A stretch of DNA of 64,000 nt from Gemmobacter sp. 24YEA27 (GCF_030052995.1 NZ_JASJPW010000001.1:3214001-3278000); one strand, 5' to 3'; shown: positions 25,911-35,415, counted from the first letter of the stretch. A program made the numbers and translations. The notes: generated by a model not told the origin, from the letters alone.

Positions 25911-26954
25911 ATGACGACGAACAGACGGAAATTCCTGACCAGCGGGGCGCTTGCCGCCGGTGCAGCCGCCCTCGCCGCCCCCGCCGTTCGCGCGCAGGCC
26001 GCGCCGATCAAATGGCGTATGCAGACCTATGCCGGTGCGGCGCTTGGCGAGCATGTCTGCAAGCCCGCGATTGACAAGTTCAACCAGATTGCTGCCGGGC
26101 AGATGGAGATCGAACTCTATTACGCCGATCAGCTGGTTCCGACCTCGGAACTGTTCCGTGCCATGCAATCGGGCACCATCGACGCCGTGCAGTCGGATGA
26201 CGATTCCATGCAATCGCCGACCGAAGTGACCGTGTTCGGTGGCTATTTCCCCTTTGCCTCGCGCTATTCGCTCGATGTGCCGGTTCTGTTCAACCAATAC
26301 GGGCTGAAGCAGATCTGGGAAGAGGAATATGCCAAGGTCGGCGTGAAGCATATTTCGGCCGGCTCCTGGGATCCCTGCCATTTCGCGACCAAAGATCCGA
26401 TCAATTCGCTGAAGGATCTTGAGGGCAAGCGCGTCTTCACCTTCCCGACCGCCGGCCGCTTCCTCGCGCAATTCGGCGTCGTGCCGATGCAGCTGCCCTG
26501 GGAAGATATCCAGGTCGCGCTGCAAACCGGCGAGCTCGACGGCATTGCCTGGTCGGGTATCACCGAGGATTACACGGTTGGCTGGGCCGATGTGACCAAA
26601 TACTTCCTGACCAACAATATCTCGGGTGCCTGGATTGGCCATTTCTTCGCCAATGCCGACCGCTGGAACGAAGTCCCTGATCATCTGAAAGCGCTGATGG
26701 AAGTTTGCTTCGAGCAATCGCATTACTACCGTCAGTGGTGGTATTGGGGTGGCGAGGCCGATCTGCGCGTCAATGGCCCGAAACTGCAGCTCACCTCGAT
26801 CCCGGATGAGGAATGGAATACGGTCGAGGCGAAAGCCCGCGATTTCTGGGATGAGGTTGCTGCTGAATCCGAGACCAAAGCGAAGGTCGTCGAAATATTC
26901 AAGAAATACAACGATGTGATGTCTAAAGCCGGCCGTCCTTATCGTTACGGCTGA
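25911..26954 (+). CDS. TRAP transporter periplasmic binding protein (DctP), Tat-exported
   Basis: The 347-residue solute-binding protein has a twin-arginine leader (TTNRRKFLTSGALAAGAA, cut near AVRAQA). The fold then runs through ELYYADQLVPTSELFRAMQS, LKDLEGKRVFTFPTAGRFLA and ALQTGELDGIAWSG. The TRAP-typical Arg that binds carboxylates should lie near the KRVFTFPTAGR stretch. The start at 25911 is fixed by GGAGGTAAAG directly upstream. Tat export and size resemble TakP-type binders of 2-oxo acids, but the ligand cannot be read; the enzymes downstream suggest an amine- or amino-acid-like compound. Confidence 0.92.
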   Translation: MTTNRRKFLTSGALAAGAAALAAPAVRAQAAPIKWRMQTYAGAALGEHVCKPAIDKFNQIAAGQMEIELYYADQLVPTSELFRAMQSGTIDAVQSDDDSMQSPTEVTVFGGYFPFASRYSLDVPVLFNQYGLKQIWEEEYAKVGVKHISAGSWDPCHFATKDPINSLKDLEGKRVFTFPTAGRFLAQFGVVPMQLPWEDIQVALQTGELDGIAWSGITEDYTVGWADVTKYFLTNNISGAWIGHFFANADRWNEVPDHLKALMEVCFEQSHYYRQWWYWGGEADLRVNGPKLQLTSIPDEEWNTVEAKARDFWDEVAAESETKAKVVEIFKKYNDVMSKAGRPYRYG

Positions 26955-27156
26955 TCCGGTCGGGGCGGTGGTGGTAAGGTCCACCCTGCCCCGTTACATT
27001 CGGGCAGGTGAATGACCTGCGGGGAGAGAAAAGGACGTGATTGTGATGCGGATTGCTGAGGATTGCTGGCCCAGAAAGCCGGAATTCGGTGGTGGTGGGT
27101 TTTTATCCGCTCCCGCATCCAATTCCTGATCCTTCTGACAAAATACTGAGGCCAAT

Positions 27157-28524
27157 ATGCCCGCGAATCTTACGCTCGAAACCCTGAAAGCCGCCTTTGA
27201 AGCCGGAGAGATTGACACCGTCCTGGTCGTCGCCCCGGATATGCAGGGCCGGTTGATGGGAAAACGCTTCCATGCCGGCTTCTTCCTCGACAGCGGCTAT
27301 AATGAGACGCATTGCTGCAATTATCTGCTGGCACTCGACATGGAAATGAACACCGTGCCGGGTTATAAATCCGCCGGCTGGTCGCAGGGCTATGGCGATT
27401 ACGTCATGAAGCCCGATCTCGCGACCTTGCGCCGCCTGCCCTGGCTTCCCGGCACTGCGATGGTGATGTGTGATCTTCTGGATCACCACACCCATGAAGA
27501 GATCACCATCTCGCCGCGTGCGATCCTGAAGAAACAGGTAAAGCGCGCACGCGCCATGGGGTTTGAACCCATGATGGCGACCGAGCTGGAATTCTATCTT
27601 TTCGAGAACAGCTACGAAAATCTGCGCGACGATGGCTTCGGCAATCTGCGCCCGATTTCGGCCTATAATGAAGATTACCATATCTTCCAGACCTCGAAAG
27701 AAGAGCCGGTTATGCGCAAGTTGCGCAATGATCTTTATGCGGCCGGTATCCCGGTTGAAAATACCAAGGGCGAGGCCGACAGCGGTCAGGGTGAAGTGAA
27801 TTACCGCTATTCCGATGCAATGGATACTGCGGACAATCACACCATCATCAAACAGGCCGTAAAAGAAATTGCCTGGACCATGGGTAAATCCGTGACCTTC
27901 ATGGCGAAATATCAGACGGATAAGGCCGGCTCCGCAGCCCATGTCCACCAGTCGCTCTGGACCCTCGATGGCAAACCGGCCTTTTTCGACAAAGACGCCG
28001 ATCACAGCATGTCACAGGTCATGCGCCATTTCATTGCCGGCCAATTGGAAGCGGCCGAAGAAATGACGGTGTTTTTCGCCCCCTATGTGAACAGCTATAA
28101 ACGTTTCTGTGTCGGTCTCTTCGCCCCGACCAAAATCGTATGGTCCGGCGACAATCGCACTGCGGGCTTCCGCGTTTGCGGCGAGGGCACCAAGGCCGTC
28201 CGCGTCGAATGCCGTATCCCGGGTTCTGATGTGAACCCCTATGTCGCCTGCGCCGCGCTGCTCGCAGCGGGCCTTGACGGCATCGAGCGCAAGCTCGAGC
28301 TTGAGCCCGAAATGACCGGGGATCTCTACTCTGCCGCCGGCGTGCGCGAGATTCCGAAAAACCTCCGCGATGCGGCGGCAAAGCTGAAATCCTCGGCGAT
28401 GCTGCGCAAGGCCTTTGGCGATGACGTGGTCGATCACTACCATCATGCAGCGCAATGGGAAATCTCTGAGACCGATCGCATGGTTACAGATTTCGAACTG
28501 AAACGGCTGCTTGAACGCGCCTGA
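27157..28524 (+). CDS. Glutamine synthetase-like gamma-glutamyl ligase
   Basis: The 455-residue protein belongs to the glutamine synthetase superfamily, in the branch that joins glutamate to amines (PuuA, GlnA3 or IpuC types). Catalytic signatures are ATELEFYLFEN, SGQGEVNYRYSDAMDTADNH, KAGSAAHVHQSLW (the glutamate-binding His loop), WSGDNRTAGFRVC, and VECRIPGSDVNPYVACAALL. The Tyr-adenylation segment of canonical GlnA is not seen, and there is no GlnK or GlnB beside it, so housekeeping nitrogen assimilation is unlikely. Its place between a TRAP system and aldehyde/alcohol dehydrogenases supports amine catabolism through a gamma-glutamyl intermediate. Confidence 0.87.
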   Translation: MPANLTLETLKAAFEAGEIDTVLVVAPDMQGRLMGKRFHAGFFLDSGYNETHCCNYLLALDMEMNTVPGYKSAGWSQGYGDYVMKPDLATLRRLPWLPGTAMVMCDLLDHHTHEEITISPRAILKKQVKRARAMGFEPMMATELEFYLFENSYENLRDDGFGNLRPISAYNEDYHIFQTSKEEPVMRKLRNDLYAAGIPVENTKGEADSGQGEVNYRYSDAMDTADNHTIIKQAVKEIAWTMGKSVTFMAKYQTDKAGSAAHVHQSLWTLDGKPAFFDKDADHSMSQVMRHFIAGQLEAAEEMTVFFAPYVNSYKRFCVGLFAPTKIVWSGDNRTAGFRVCGEGTKAVRVECRIPGSDVNPYVACAALLAAGLDGIERKLELEPEMTGDLYSAAGVREIPKNLRDAAAKLKSSAMLRKAFGDDVVDHYHHAAQWEISETDRMVTDFELKRLLERA

Positions 28525-28551
28525 ACCGCTGCAAACCTGCACATTTCCGAC

Positions 28552-28572
28552 ATAGGGGGCGCAGCCCCCTAT
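28552..28572 (+). other. Intercistronic hairpin
   Basis: ATAGGGGGC and GCCCCCTAT pair perfectly around GCA, 27 bases after the ligase stop. No T run follows, so it more likely stabilises or attenuates the transcript than ends it. Confidence 0.5.
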
Positions 28573-28591
28573 CCTCTTCCACAGGTGAAAC

Positions 28592-29974
28592 ATGACCCCG
28601 ATCAAACTGATCTCGCCGGTTGACGGCTCGACTTATGTCGAGCGCCAGCCGCTCGACCACGCCAGCGCCGAGGCTGCGGTTGCCCGCGCCCGCGCGGCAC
28701 AACCTGGCTGGGCCGCGCGGCCTTTGGCTGAACGCATCGCGCTGGTGAAAGCCGGCGTCGCGAAACTGACCGGGCTGAAAGACGCAATCGTGCCGGAACT
28801 CGCCGCCCAGATGGGCCGCCCGGTCAAGTTCGGCGCTGGAGAATTTGGCGGCGTCACGGCGCGCGCCGACTATATGGCGTCCATCGCAGAAGAAACGCTG
28901 GCGCCCAAAGTCGTTGAAGACAGTGACAAATTCCGCCGCTATCTCGCACGCGAAGCCCTTGGGGTGATCTTTGTCATCGCGCCCTGGAACTACCCGTTCC
29001 TGACCGCAATCAATACGATCATCCCCGGCCTGATCGCTGGCAATACCATTGTTCTGAAACATGCGAGCCAGACCCTTGTGGCAGGTGAACGTCTTGCCGA
29101 GGCGTTCCACGCCGCCGGGATTCCGGCAGATGTGTTCCAGAATGTGGTGTTCGACCACGCCGTGACCGAAAAGCTGATCGCGGATCGCAGGTTCGATTTT
29201 GTCAATTTCACCGGCTCGGTGAATGGCGGCAAGGCGATTGAACGCGCGGCGGCCGGAACCTTCACGCCGCTTGGGCTGGAGCTTGGCGGCAAAGACCCGG
29301 GCTATGTCCGCGCCGATGCCAATGTCGATGCGGCGGTCGATACGCTGATGGACGGCGCAATGTTCAATTCAGGACAGTGCTGCTGCGGGATCGAGCGGAT
29401 CTATGTCCATGAATCGCTCTATGATTCCTTTGTCGAGAAAGCCGTTGCCTGGGTGAATGGCCTGAAGCTCGGCAATCCGAACGACCAGACCACCACACTT
29501 GGCCCGATGGCAAATGTCCGGTTCGCGAAAGTCGTGCGCGACCAGATCGCGGACGCCATTGCAAAAGGCGCAAAGCCGCTGGTCGATCCGGCGCAATTCC
29601 CTGCCGATGATGGCGGCGCCTATCTCGCGCCGCAGATCCTCGTCAATGTCGATCACTCCATGTCGGTAATGACTGAAGAGAGCTTTGGCCCGGTTGTCGG
29701 AATTATGAAAGTCTCCTCGGATGAGGAAGCGCTGAAGCTCATGAACGACAGCCCTTACGGCCTCACCGCGTCGATCTGGACCGAAGATTACGACACCGCT
29801 GCAGAACTGGGCCAACAGGTCGAGACCGGCACCGTTTTCATGAACCGCGCCGACTATCTCGACCCGGCTCTGTGCTGGACCGGCACCAAGGATACCGGCC
29901 GCGGCGGCTCGCTCTCCTATCTGGGTTACCATTCGGTGACCCGCCCGAAATCCTACCATCTCAAGAAGGTGTAA
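28592..29974 (+). CDS. NAD(P)-dependent aldehyde dehydrogenase
   Basis: The 460-residue enzyme oxidises an aldehyde to the acid. Motifs are VIAPWNYPFLTAINTIIPGL (cofactor/substrate channel), FTGSVNGGKAIE, LELGGKDPGYV with the general-base Glu near 228, and NSGQCCCGIERIYVH with the nucleophilic Cys near 262. It is a little shorter than the 480-500 of typical members and starts close to the cofactor domain. It ends one base before the alcohol dehydrogenase gene, so the two should be translated together. A likely substrate is the aldehyde formed by that enzyme or by the FAD oxidoreductase downstream. Confidence 0.93.
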   Translation: MTPIKLISPVDGSTYVERQPLDHASAEAAVARARAAQPGWAARPLAERIALVKAGVAKLTGLKDAIVPELAAQMGRPVKFGAGEFGGVTARADYMASIAEETLAPKVVEDSDKFRRYLAREALGVIFVIAPWNYPFLTAINTIIPGLIAGNTIVLKHASQTLVAGERLAEAFHAAGIPADVFQNVVFDHAVTEKLIADRRFDFVNFTGSVNGGKAIERAAAGTFTPLGLELGGKDPGYVRADANVDAAVDTLMDGAMFNSGQCCCGIERIYVHESLYDSFVEKAVAWVNGLKLGNPNDQTTTLGPMANVRFAKVVRDQIADAIAKGAKPLVDPAQFPADDGGAYLAPQILVNVDHSMSVMTEESFGPVVGIMKVSSDEEALKLMNDSPYGLTASIWTEDYDTAAELGQQVETGTVFMNRADYLDPALCWTGTKDTGRGGSLSYLGYHSVTRPKSYHLKKV

Positions 29975-29975
29975 T

Positions 29976-31145
29976 ATGTCCACCGTTGACAAACAGGGCG
30001 TTCCCGACCGCAACTGGTCTTACCCGACCGCGATCAAATTCGGCGTGGGCCGGATTGCCGAACTGGCCGAACATGCCAAATCCACCGGCATGAAAAAGCC
30101 GCTGCTGGTCACCGACAAAGCGCTCGCCACCCTGCCGATCACCGCGCAGGCGCTGGATGTGCTCGAGGCCGCCGGTCTTGGCCGCGCAGTGTTTTCCGAG
30201 GTCGACCCGAACCCGAATGACAAGAACATGGCTGAAGGCATCGCCGTCTATAAGGCCGGTGGCCATGACGGCGTGATCCTGTTCGGGGGCGGTTCGGCGC
30301 TGGATCTGGGCAAGATGATTGCGCTGATGGCGCATCAGCGCGCGGATCTTTCGGTCTGGGATCTGGAAGATATCGACGACTGGTTCACCCGCGCCGACAG
30401 CGACAAAATCGCGCCGATGGTGGCGGTTCCGACCACCGCCGGCACCGGGTCTGAGGTCGGGCGCGCCGGCGTTCTGACCAATCTCGCGACCCATAAGAAA
30501 AAGATCATCTTCCATCCGAAGCTCTTGCCGGCTGTCACCATCTGTGACCCGGCTCTGACCGTTGGCATGCCGAAATTCATCACGGCTGGCACCGGCATGG
30601 ACGCGCTGGCGCATTGCCTCGAGGCCTATTCCTCGCCCTTCTACCATCCGATGAGCCAGGGGATTGCGCTGGAAGGTCTGCGGCTGGTCAAAGAGAACCT
30701 GGTCACCGTTTACAACGATCCGGGCAATCTGCTGGCGCGCGGTCATATGATGTCAGCGGCGGCGATGGGGGCGGTAGCCTTCCAGAAGGGGCTTGGCGCG
30801 ATCCATTCGCTGTCGCACCCGGTTGGCGCGGTCTACGGCACCCATCACGGCACCACCAATGCCGTCGTGATGCCGATGGTTCTGGATTTCAACCGCCCGG
30901 TGATCGAAGACCGGATCAATGCCGCAAGCGCCTATCTGGGGCTTAAGGGCTTTGACGGGTTCCGCGCCTGGATCATGGAACTGCGCGAGCAACTGGCGAT
31001 CCCGGCCAATCTGACCGCGTTGGGGGTCGAGGCTGCACGCCTTGACGAGCTTACCGATATGGCGCTGGAAGATCCGTCCTGCGGTGGCAATCCGATTGCC
31101 ATGACGCGCGAGAATACCCGCGCGCTTTATCAGGCCTGCATGTAA
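29976..31145 (+). CDS. Iron-containing (group III) alcohol dehydrogenase
   Basis: The 389-residue protein shows the family signatures. The NAD loop is FGGGSALDLGKMIALM, with PTTAGTGSEVGRAG after it. Metal ligands fall in GTGMDALAHCLEAYSS (Asp near 209, His near 213), in HSLSHPVGAVYGTHHGTTNA (His near 280 and 294). It probably interconverts an alcohol and an aldehyde feeding the neighbouring aldehyde dehydrogenase. Its ATG follows the upstream stop by one base. A hairpin terminator lies 20 bases after the stop. Confidence 0.93.
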   Translation: MSTVDKQGVPDRNWSYPTAIKFGVGRIAELAEHAKSTGMKKPLLVTDKALATLPITAQALDVLEAAGLGRAVFSEVDPNPNDKNMAEGIAVYKAGGHDGVILFGGGSALDLGKMIALMAHQRADLSVWDLEDIDDWFTRADSDKIAPMVAVPTTAGTGSEVGRAGVLTNLATHKKKIIFHPKLLPAVTICDPALTVGMPKFITAGTGMDALAHCLEAYSSPFYHPMSQGIALEGLRLVKENLVTVYNDPGNLLARGHMMSAAAMGAVAFQKGLGAIHSLSHPVGAVYGTHHGTTNAVVMPMVLDFNRPVIEDRINAASAYLGLKGFDGFRAWIMELREQLAIPANLTALGVEAARLDELTDMALEDPSCGGNPIAMTRENTRALYQACM

Positions 31146-31164
31146 GATAATGTGAACTGAAACC

Positions 31165-31195
31165 GCCGGTCCCGCCTTTGCGGGGCCGGCATTTG
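31165..31195 (+). terminator. Hairpin terminator after the alcohol dehydrogenase
   Basis: GCCGGTCCCGC and GCGGGGCCGGC form an 11-bp stem with one G-U pair and a CTTT loop, followed by ATTTG. The short T tail makes it a partial terminator, so read-through into the FAD gene is possible. Confidence 0.6.
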
Positions 31196-31215
31196 TTCGA
31201 AAAGTGCAAGCAGGC

Positions 31216-32466
31216 ATGGGTCGTCTCTCCTCCGACATCACAATTATCGGCGCCGGTGTGATCGGCCTCACCATCGCCGCGCGGCTGAGCGCCGAAGGGC
31301 GCGAGGTCACCCTGATCGAGCCGGGCGAGCCGGGCATGGGCGCCTCTTATGGCAATGCCGGGACGGTGGCCGATTACGCGGTGGCGCCGGTTGGCACGCC
31401 GGATGTGCTGAGATCCCTGCCCTCGCTGCTTTTTGACCGCAATTCACCGCTGGCGATCCGCCATTCGGCCCTGCTTTCCCTGACGCCATGGCTGGTGAAA
31501 TTCGCGCGCCAGTGCCTGCCCGGCCCGGCACAGCGCAATTCGGCGGCGATTGCGGGGCTGCTTGCCGGCGCCAATCCGCTGTGGAAAGCGCTGGCGGCGG
31601 AGGCGGGCGCCACCGATCTGATCCAGCCGCGCGGCTGCCTCTACATCTTCCGCCAGGAAAGCCAGATCGGGCCCGCCAGGATCGAGATGGAGGAGCGCCG
31701 CAGGCTGGGCGTTCAGGTCGAGATGCTGACCGGCGGGCAGCTCGCCGGGCTGGAACCGGGCCTGCCCTTCCATGCCGGGGCCGCCTATTTCCCACAGGCG
31801 ATTTTCCTCTCGGATCCCGGGCGGATGATGCAGCGCCTTGCCGCCCTTGTGATGCCGCGCGCGCAGCTGATCCGGGGCCGCATTGACCAGCTCCGGCGCG
31901 ACATCACCGGTGTCGTGCTCAATGGCCGGTCCGATGACGGCAGCCCGTTGCAGATCCTCTCGCGCCGGGTCGTCATCGCCGCCGGCGCCCATTCCCGCGC
32001 CCTCGCGGCCCAGGCCGGCGACCGGATCCCGCTGGAAACCGAACGGGGCTACCATGTCGAATGGGATATGGCCGAGCTGCCGCTCACCCGCCCTGCCTGT
32101 GTGACCGAGCGCGGCTTTTACCTGTGCCCGATGCAGGGGCGGCTGCGGGTGGCGGGCACGGTCGAGCTTGGCGGCCTCAGGCTGCCCCCCTCGCCGCATC
32201 GCATCGCGAAACTGGTCGAGGGCGCGCGGGTGCTGTTCCCCGACCTGCCCGCCCCCTCGCGCAGCTGGATGGGGTTTCGCCCTTCGATCCCCGATTCAGT
32301 GCCGGTGATCGGCCCGTCGAAAGGCGGCGCCGATGTGCTCCTGGCCTTCGGGCATGGCCATATCGGCCTGACCCTGGCGCCAAAGACCGCCGATCTGATC
32401 ACCGACCTGATCCAGGGTCGCAGCCCGGGCGCGGAACTCACCCCCGCATTGCCGTCGCGATTCTAG
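31216..32466 (+). CDS. FAD-dependent amino-acid/amine oxidoreductase (DadA/PuuB-like)
   Basis: The protein is of the DAO fold. It has ITIIGAGVIGLTIAARLSAE (FAD Rossmann loop) at the N-terminus, RVVIAAGAHSRALA in the middle, and near the C-terminus WMGFRPSIPDSVPVIGPS and FGHGHIGLTLAPKTA, the closing FAD motif. The ATG (MGRLSSD) with AGCAGG upstream is preferred to a GTG four codons earlier. Members oxidise D-amino acids (DadA) or gamma-glutamyl amines (PuuB). Its place at the end of the TRAP-ligase-dehydrogenase cluster fits either, and the ligase nearby favours a gamma-glutamyl substrate. Confidence 0.86.
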   Translation: MGRLSSDITIIGAGVIGLTIAARLSAEGREVTLIEPGEPGMGASYGNAGTVADYAVAPVGTPDVLRSLPSLLFDRNSPLAIRHSALLSLTPWLVKFARQCLPGPAQRNSAAIAGLLAGANPLWKALAAEAGATDLIQPRGCLYIFRQESQIGPARIEMEERRRLGVQVEMLTGGQLAGLEPGLPFHAGAAYFPQAIFLSDPGRMMQRLAALVMPRAQLIRGRIDQLRRDITGVVLNGRSDDGSPLQILSRRVVIAAGAHSRALAAQAGDRIPLETERGYHVEWDMAELPLTRPACVTERGFYLCPMQGRLRVAGTVELGGLRLPPSPHRIAKLVEGARVLFPDLPAPSRSWMGFRPSIPDSVPVIGPSKGGADVLLAFGHGHIGLTLAPKTADLITDLIQGRSPGAELTPALPSRF

Positions 32467-32543
32467 GGACGGCCCCGCCGAAGCGGTGGCTTTCCCTTGC
32501 CGCAGCCAGCGGCTAGCATGAGCCCGGTTCAGACAAAGCGGCC

Positions 32544-33899
32544 ATGTATTATCTGTTCGAACATTTCCTGATCGTGTCTGGCGTTCTCGCGGTTGCGAGC
32601 GCCATGGTGCTGGCGTTGCAGCCCCGCCGCACGCCGCAAAGTTCGGCCGCCTGGATCCTGTTCATCATCATGCTGCCCTATGTCGCGGTGCCGGTGTTTC
32701 TGGTTCTGGGCTTTCGCAAATCGGGCCGCAGCTTTCCTGCGATCCGCTTTTCGCCACATCCCGCCCTGCCCGAGACCGAGCCGCCACCGCTTGCGCATAT
32801 CTTCACCAGTCTTGGCGCGCCGCCTGCGATGGGCGGCAATCTCATCCGCCTGCACGAGACGCCAGAGGCCGCGAGCGCCGCGCTGGACGAGGTGATCCTG
32901 GGCGCGAATGCGCGGCTGGATATCCTGATCTATGTTCTGGCCCGCGATGAAAGCGGCTACCGGTTTCTCGACCTTCTCAAGCGCAAGCTGCATGAAGGGG
33001 TCAGGGTGCGGCTCTCGGTCGACTGGCTCGGCAGCCATTCCCGCCCGCGCCGCGCGCTGCGCGAATTCGTCGCCGCCGGGGGCGAGCTGCGCTATTTCTC
33101 GCCGCTCGACCATCTGACCGACACCGCCCATCTGAACCTGCGCAATCACCGCAAGATGGTGATCGCCGATTGTGCCCGAGCCTGGTCGGGAGGGCGCAAT
33201 GTCGGCGATGAATACCTCGCCTCGCCGCCCGGCAAATGGGTGGATCTGAGCTTTACCGCCGAGGGGCCGGTGGTCGACAGTTTCAACGCGGTCTTCGCCT
33301 CGGATTGGGAAGTGGCGGGCGATCCCCTGTCTGATCCGGTGCCGCCCGCCGTCGCACCTCGCGGTGAGGCGCTGTTGCAGCTGGTCCCCGCCGGGCCGGA
33401 CGAGCCGCAGGATGTGCTTCACGACGGGCTGGTCGCCGCGATCTACCGCGCCCGACACCGGGTCTGGATCGCGACGCCCTATTTCGTGCCGACCGATGCG
33501 CTGGCCCAGGCGCTCGCGACGGCGGCGCGCAGCGGGGTCGATGTCCGGGTGTTTCTGCCGCTGAAGTCGAACCAATGGACCACCGATCTGGCGCGCGGCC
33601 CCTATATCCGCGCGTTGCAACCAACGGGCGTCGGCTTTCACTTTTTCCGCCCCGGGATGATGCATGCGAAATGCGGGCTGATCGACGATGGCTGCTGGAT
33701 CGGATCGGCGAATTTCGACGTCCGCTCGATGCTGCTGAATTTCGAACTGGCGGTGATGGCCTGGAATCCGGCCACTGTCGCGGCCATCAGCCGCTGGTTC
33801 GACCGTTTGCTGCCCGATTGCGATGACAGCCTGCCTACCCCCGGTTTCTTCCGGCGCCTGACCGAAGGCGTCTTCCGTCTCGGAGCGCCTATATTGTGA
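32544..33899 (+). CDS. Phospholipase D-family protein, cardiolipin synthase type
   Basis: The 451-residue protein has two N-terminal membrane helices (about 3-25 and 34-57) and two HKD motifs: NHRKMVIAD near residue 200 and HAKCGLIDD near residue 374, the latter followed by IGSANFD. This layout is that of ClsA/ClsB cardiolipin synthases, which join two phosphatidyl groups at the inner membrane. Its stop overlaps the GTG start of the next gene (GTGA), so both are probably one unit. Another phosphatidyltransferase role is possible. Confidence 0.88.
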   Translation: MYYLFEHFLIVSGVLAVASAMVLALQPRRTPQSSAAWILFIIMLPYVAVPVFLVLGFRKSGRSFPAIRFSPHPALPETEPPPLAHIFTSLGAPPAMGGNLIRLHETPEAASAALDEVILGANARLDILIYVLARDESGYRFLDLLKRKLHEGVRVRLSVDWLGSHSRPRRALREFVAAGGELRYFSPLDHLTDTAHLNLRNHRKMVIADCARAWSGGRNVGDEYLASPPGKWVDLSFTAEGPVVDSFNAVFASDWEVAGDPLSDPVPPAVAPRGEALLQLVPAGPDEPQDVLHDGLVAAIYRARHRVWIATPYFVPTDALAQALATAARSGVDVRVFLPLKSNQWTTDLARGPYIRALQPTGVGFHFFRPGMMHAKCGLIDDGCWIGSANFDVRSMLLNFELAVMAWNPATVAAISRWFDRLLPDCDDSLPTPGFFRRLTEGVFRLGAPIL

Positions 33900-34636
33900 C
33901 CGACACTTCCCTGCGCATCGCCAGCTACAATATCCGCAAAGCCCTTGGCACCGACCGGCGGCGCGATCCGGCCCGGGTCTTGCGGGTGATCGCCGCGCTC
34001 GGCGCTGATGTGGTCGCGCTGCAGGAGGCCGATCTGCGCCTCGGCCAGCGGCGCCCGATCTTTGACGAGGCCGAAGTGTTTCGCCGCACCGGCCTGCATC
34101 CGGTCCGTTTTGATCATGGCCGCGACAGCCTCGGCTGGCACGGGAATGCGCTGCTGGTCTCTCCCGGGTTCAGGGTGATCTCGTACAGCCATCACGATCT
34201 GCCCGGGCTGGAGCCGCGCGGCCTTGTCTCGGCTTTGCTCGAACGCGACGGCCGGCGCCTGCGGGTCACCGGTGTGCATCTGGGCCTCTTGCGCCATTCG
34301 CGGCGCCGGCAACTCTCGGCGCTGCTGGATATGCTGCCTGAAGAAGAAGACACCGCCATGCTGATCGCCGGCGATTTCAACGAACGCTCGCTGGAAGTGG
34401 GTCTCGGGCGGCTGTCGAAACGGTTCCGGATCCTCTCCGGTGGCCCGACCTATCATTCCCGCCACCCGGTCTTTGCGCTGGACCGTATCGCGATCTCGGA
34501 GGGGTTCACCATGGCCGAGGCCTCTGTCCATCGCAGCCCCGAGGCCAGCCGCGCGTCAGATCACCTGCCCCTGGTCGCAGATTTGCGCCTGTCGCATATG
34601 GCCGACGGTGGCGCAGATATCTCTCAGCTGCTGTAA
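33896..34636 (+). CDS. Endonuclease/exonuclease/phosphatase family protein
   Basis: The 246-residue protein has the EEP metal-dependent fold: SYNIRKALG (Asn), ALQEADL (the catalytic Glu), VHLGLLRHSRRRQL, AGDFNE (Asp/Asn), and SDHLPLVADL (Asp-His) at the end. It starts at GTG overlapping the stop of the phospholipase-type gene, so a lipid-linked phosphodiesterase role is possible. The pair of a PLD enzyme and an EEP enzyme is common in Rhodobacterales as I recall. The 3' end overlaps the convergent sulfotransferase gene by 13 bases. Confidence 0.86.
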   Translation: MTDTSLRIASYNIRKALGTDRRRDPARVLRVIAALGADVVALQEADLRLGQRRPIFDEAEVFRRTGLHPVRFDHGRDSLGWHGNALLVSPGFRVISYSHHDLPGLEPRGLVSALLERDGRRLRVTGVHLGLLRHSRRRQLSALLDMLPEEEDTAMLIAGDFNERSLEVGLGRLSKRFRILSGGPTYHSRHPVFALDRIAISEGFTMAEASVHRSPEASRASDHLPLVADLRLSHMADGGADISQLL

Positions 34637-35415
34637 CCGAAGCACTTCTGATAGGCGACAAGCGCCTCTCCCGCAGCGATATCATTGATGATGTCGGCAG
34701 CATCGGGCGGCAGGACGCGGGCCTCGCCCTCCAGCCTGCGCTTGACTTCATAGCCGCGTCCAAAGCTCTCGAAGCCCGCGAAAGGGTCACCATCAAGCGG
34801 CCAGTCCAGCCAGTCACCGAGACTGCGTTGCGCGGCCGGATCCAGCATCAGCTCTTCGAACCGACACACTCTGAGCCGGTCACCATGCATTCCGGCAAGC
34901 GATACCAGCGAGAGCGTTGCCGTCTGCAAATAGGCTTCGATCCAGGCGCGCCCATGGGTGGCTTCGGTATTCTGCCGGCTCTGTTTTTCAAGCAGGCTGC
35001 GGATGACATCTCGTATATCGCGCACGAGGACGATGATCTTCTCGGGTCGGATGGTTACAATGGTTGGCTCATGAAAATCGCCGCGCACCTCTTTCACGCC
35101 CCAGGCGTCGAGACCTGCCAGATGCGGCGCCAGAAAATCGGTATAGCGTCTCACAAACCCTTCATGGTTGCGCTGTGCGGGCGGTAAAAACCAGTCGGTG
35201 TCACGGTCCTCCCAAGCGAATTCTTTCCATCTCGCCCGGATGGTCTTCGACATTACCCCATGGATGAACCAGGGCTCACTCAGCAGCCAACGCTTCGGCG
35301 GCGTTGTCAGCATATTGGACAGCGCTGTGCTCCCCGAGCGCCCCATTGCAGCAATATAGAGCTTTGCGCTGAAAAGCGGAGGATCTTCACCGCTCAGAAA
35401 TCCGGTCTCTGCCAT
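34624..35415 (-). CDS. Sulfotransferase-like protein
   Basis: The 263-residue protein has the PAPS-binding P-loop type motif AAMGRSGSTALSNML near the N-terminus and a second motif with the conserved Arg/Ser pair in IIVLVRDIRDVIRSLLEKQS. It has no signal peptide. Such enzymes transfer sulfate from PAPS to small acceptors or glycans. It is convergent with the EEP gene, and the acceptor is unknown. Some proteins of this fold in Rhodobacterales act on lipids or polysaccharides. Confidence 0.75.
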   Translation of the reverse strand: MAETGFLSGEDPPLFSAKLYIAAMGRSGSTALSNMLTTPPKRWLLSEPWFIHGVMSKTIRARWKEFAWEDRDTDWFLPPAQRNHEGFVRRYTDFLAPHLAGLDAWGVKEVRGDFHEPTIVTIRPEKIIVLVRDIRDVIRSLLEKQSRQNTEATHGRAWIEAYLQTATLSLVSLAGMHGDRLRVCRFEELMLDPAAQRSLGDWLDWPLDGDPFAGFESFGRGYEVKRRLEGEARVLPPDAADIINDIAAGEALVAYQKCFGYSS

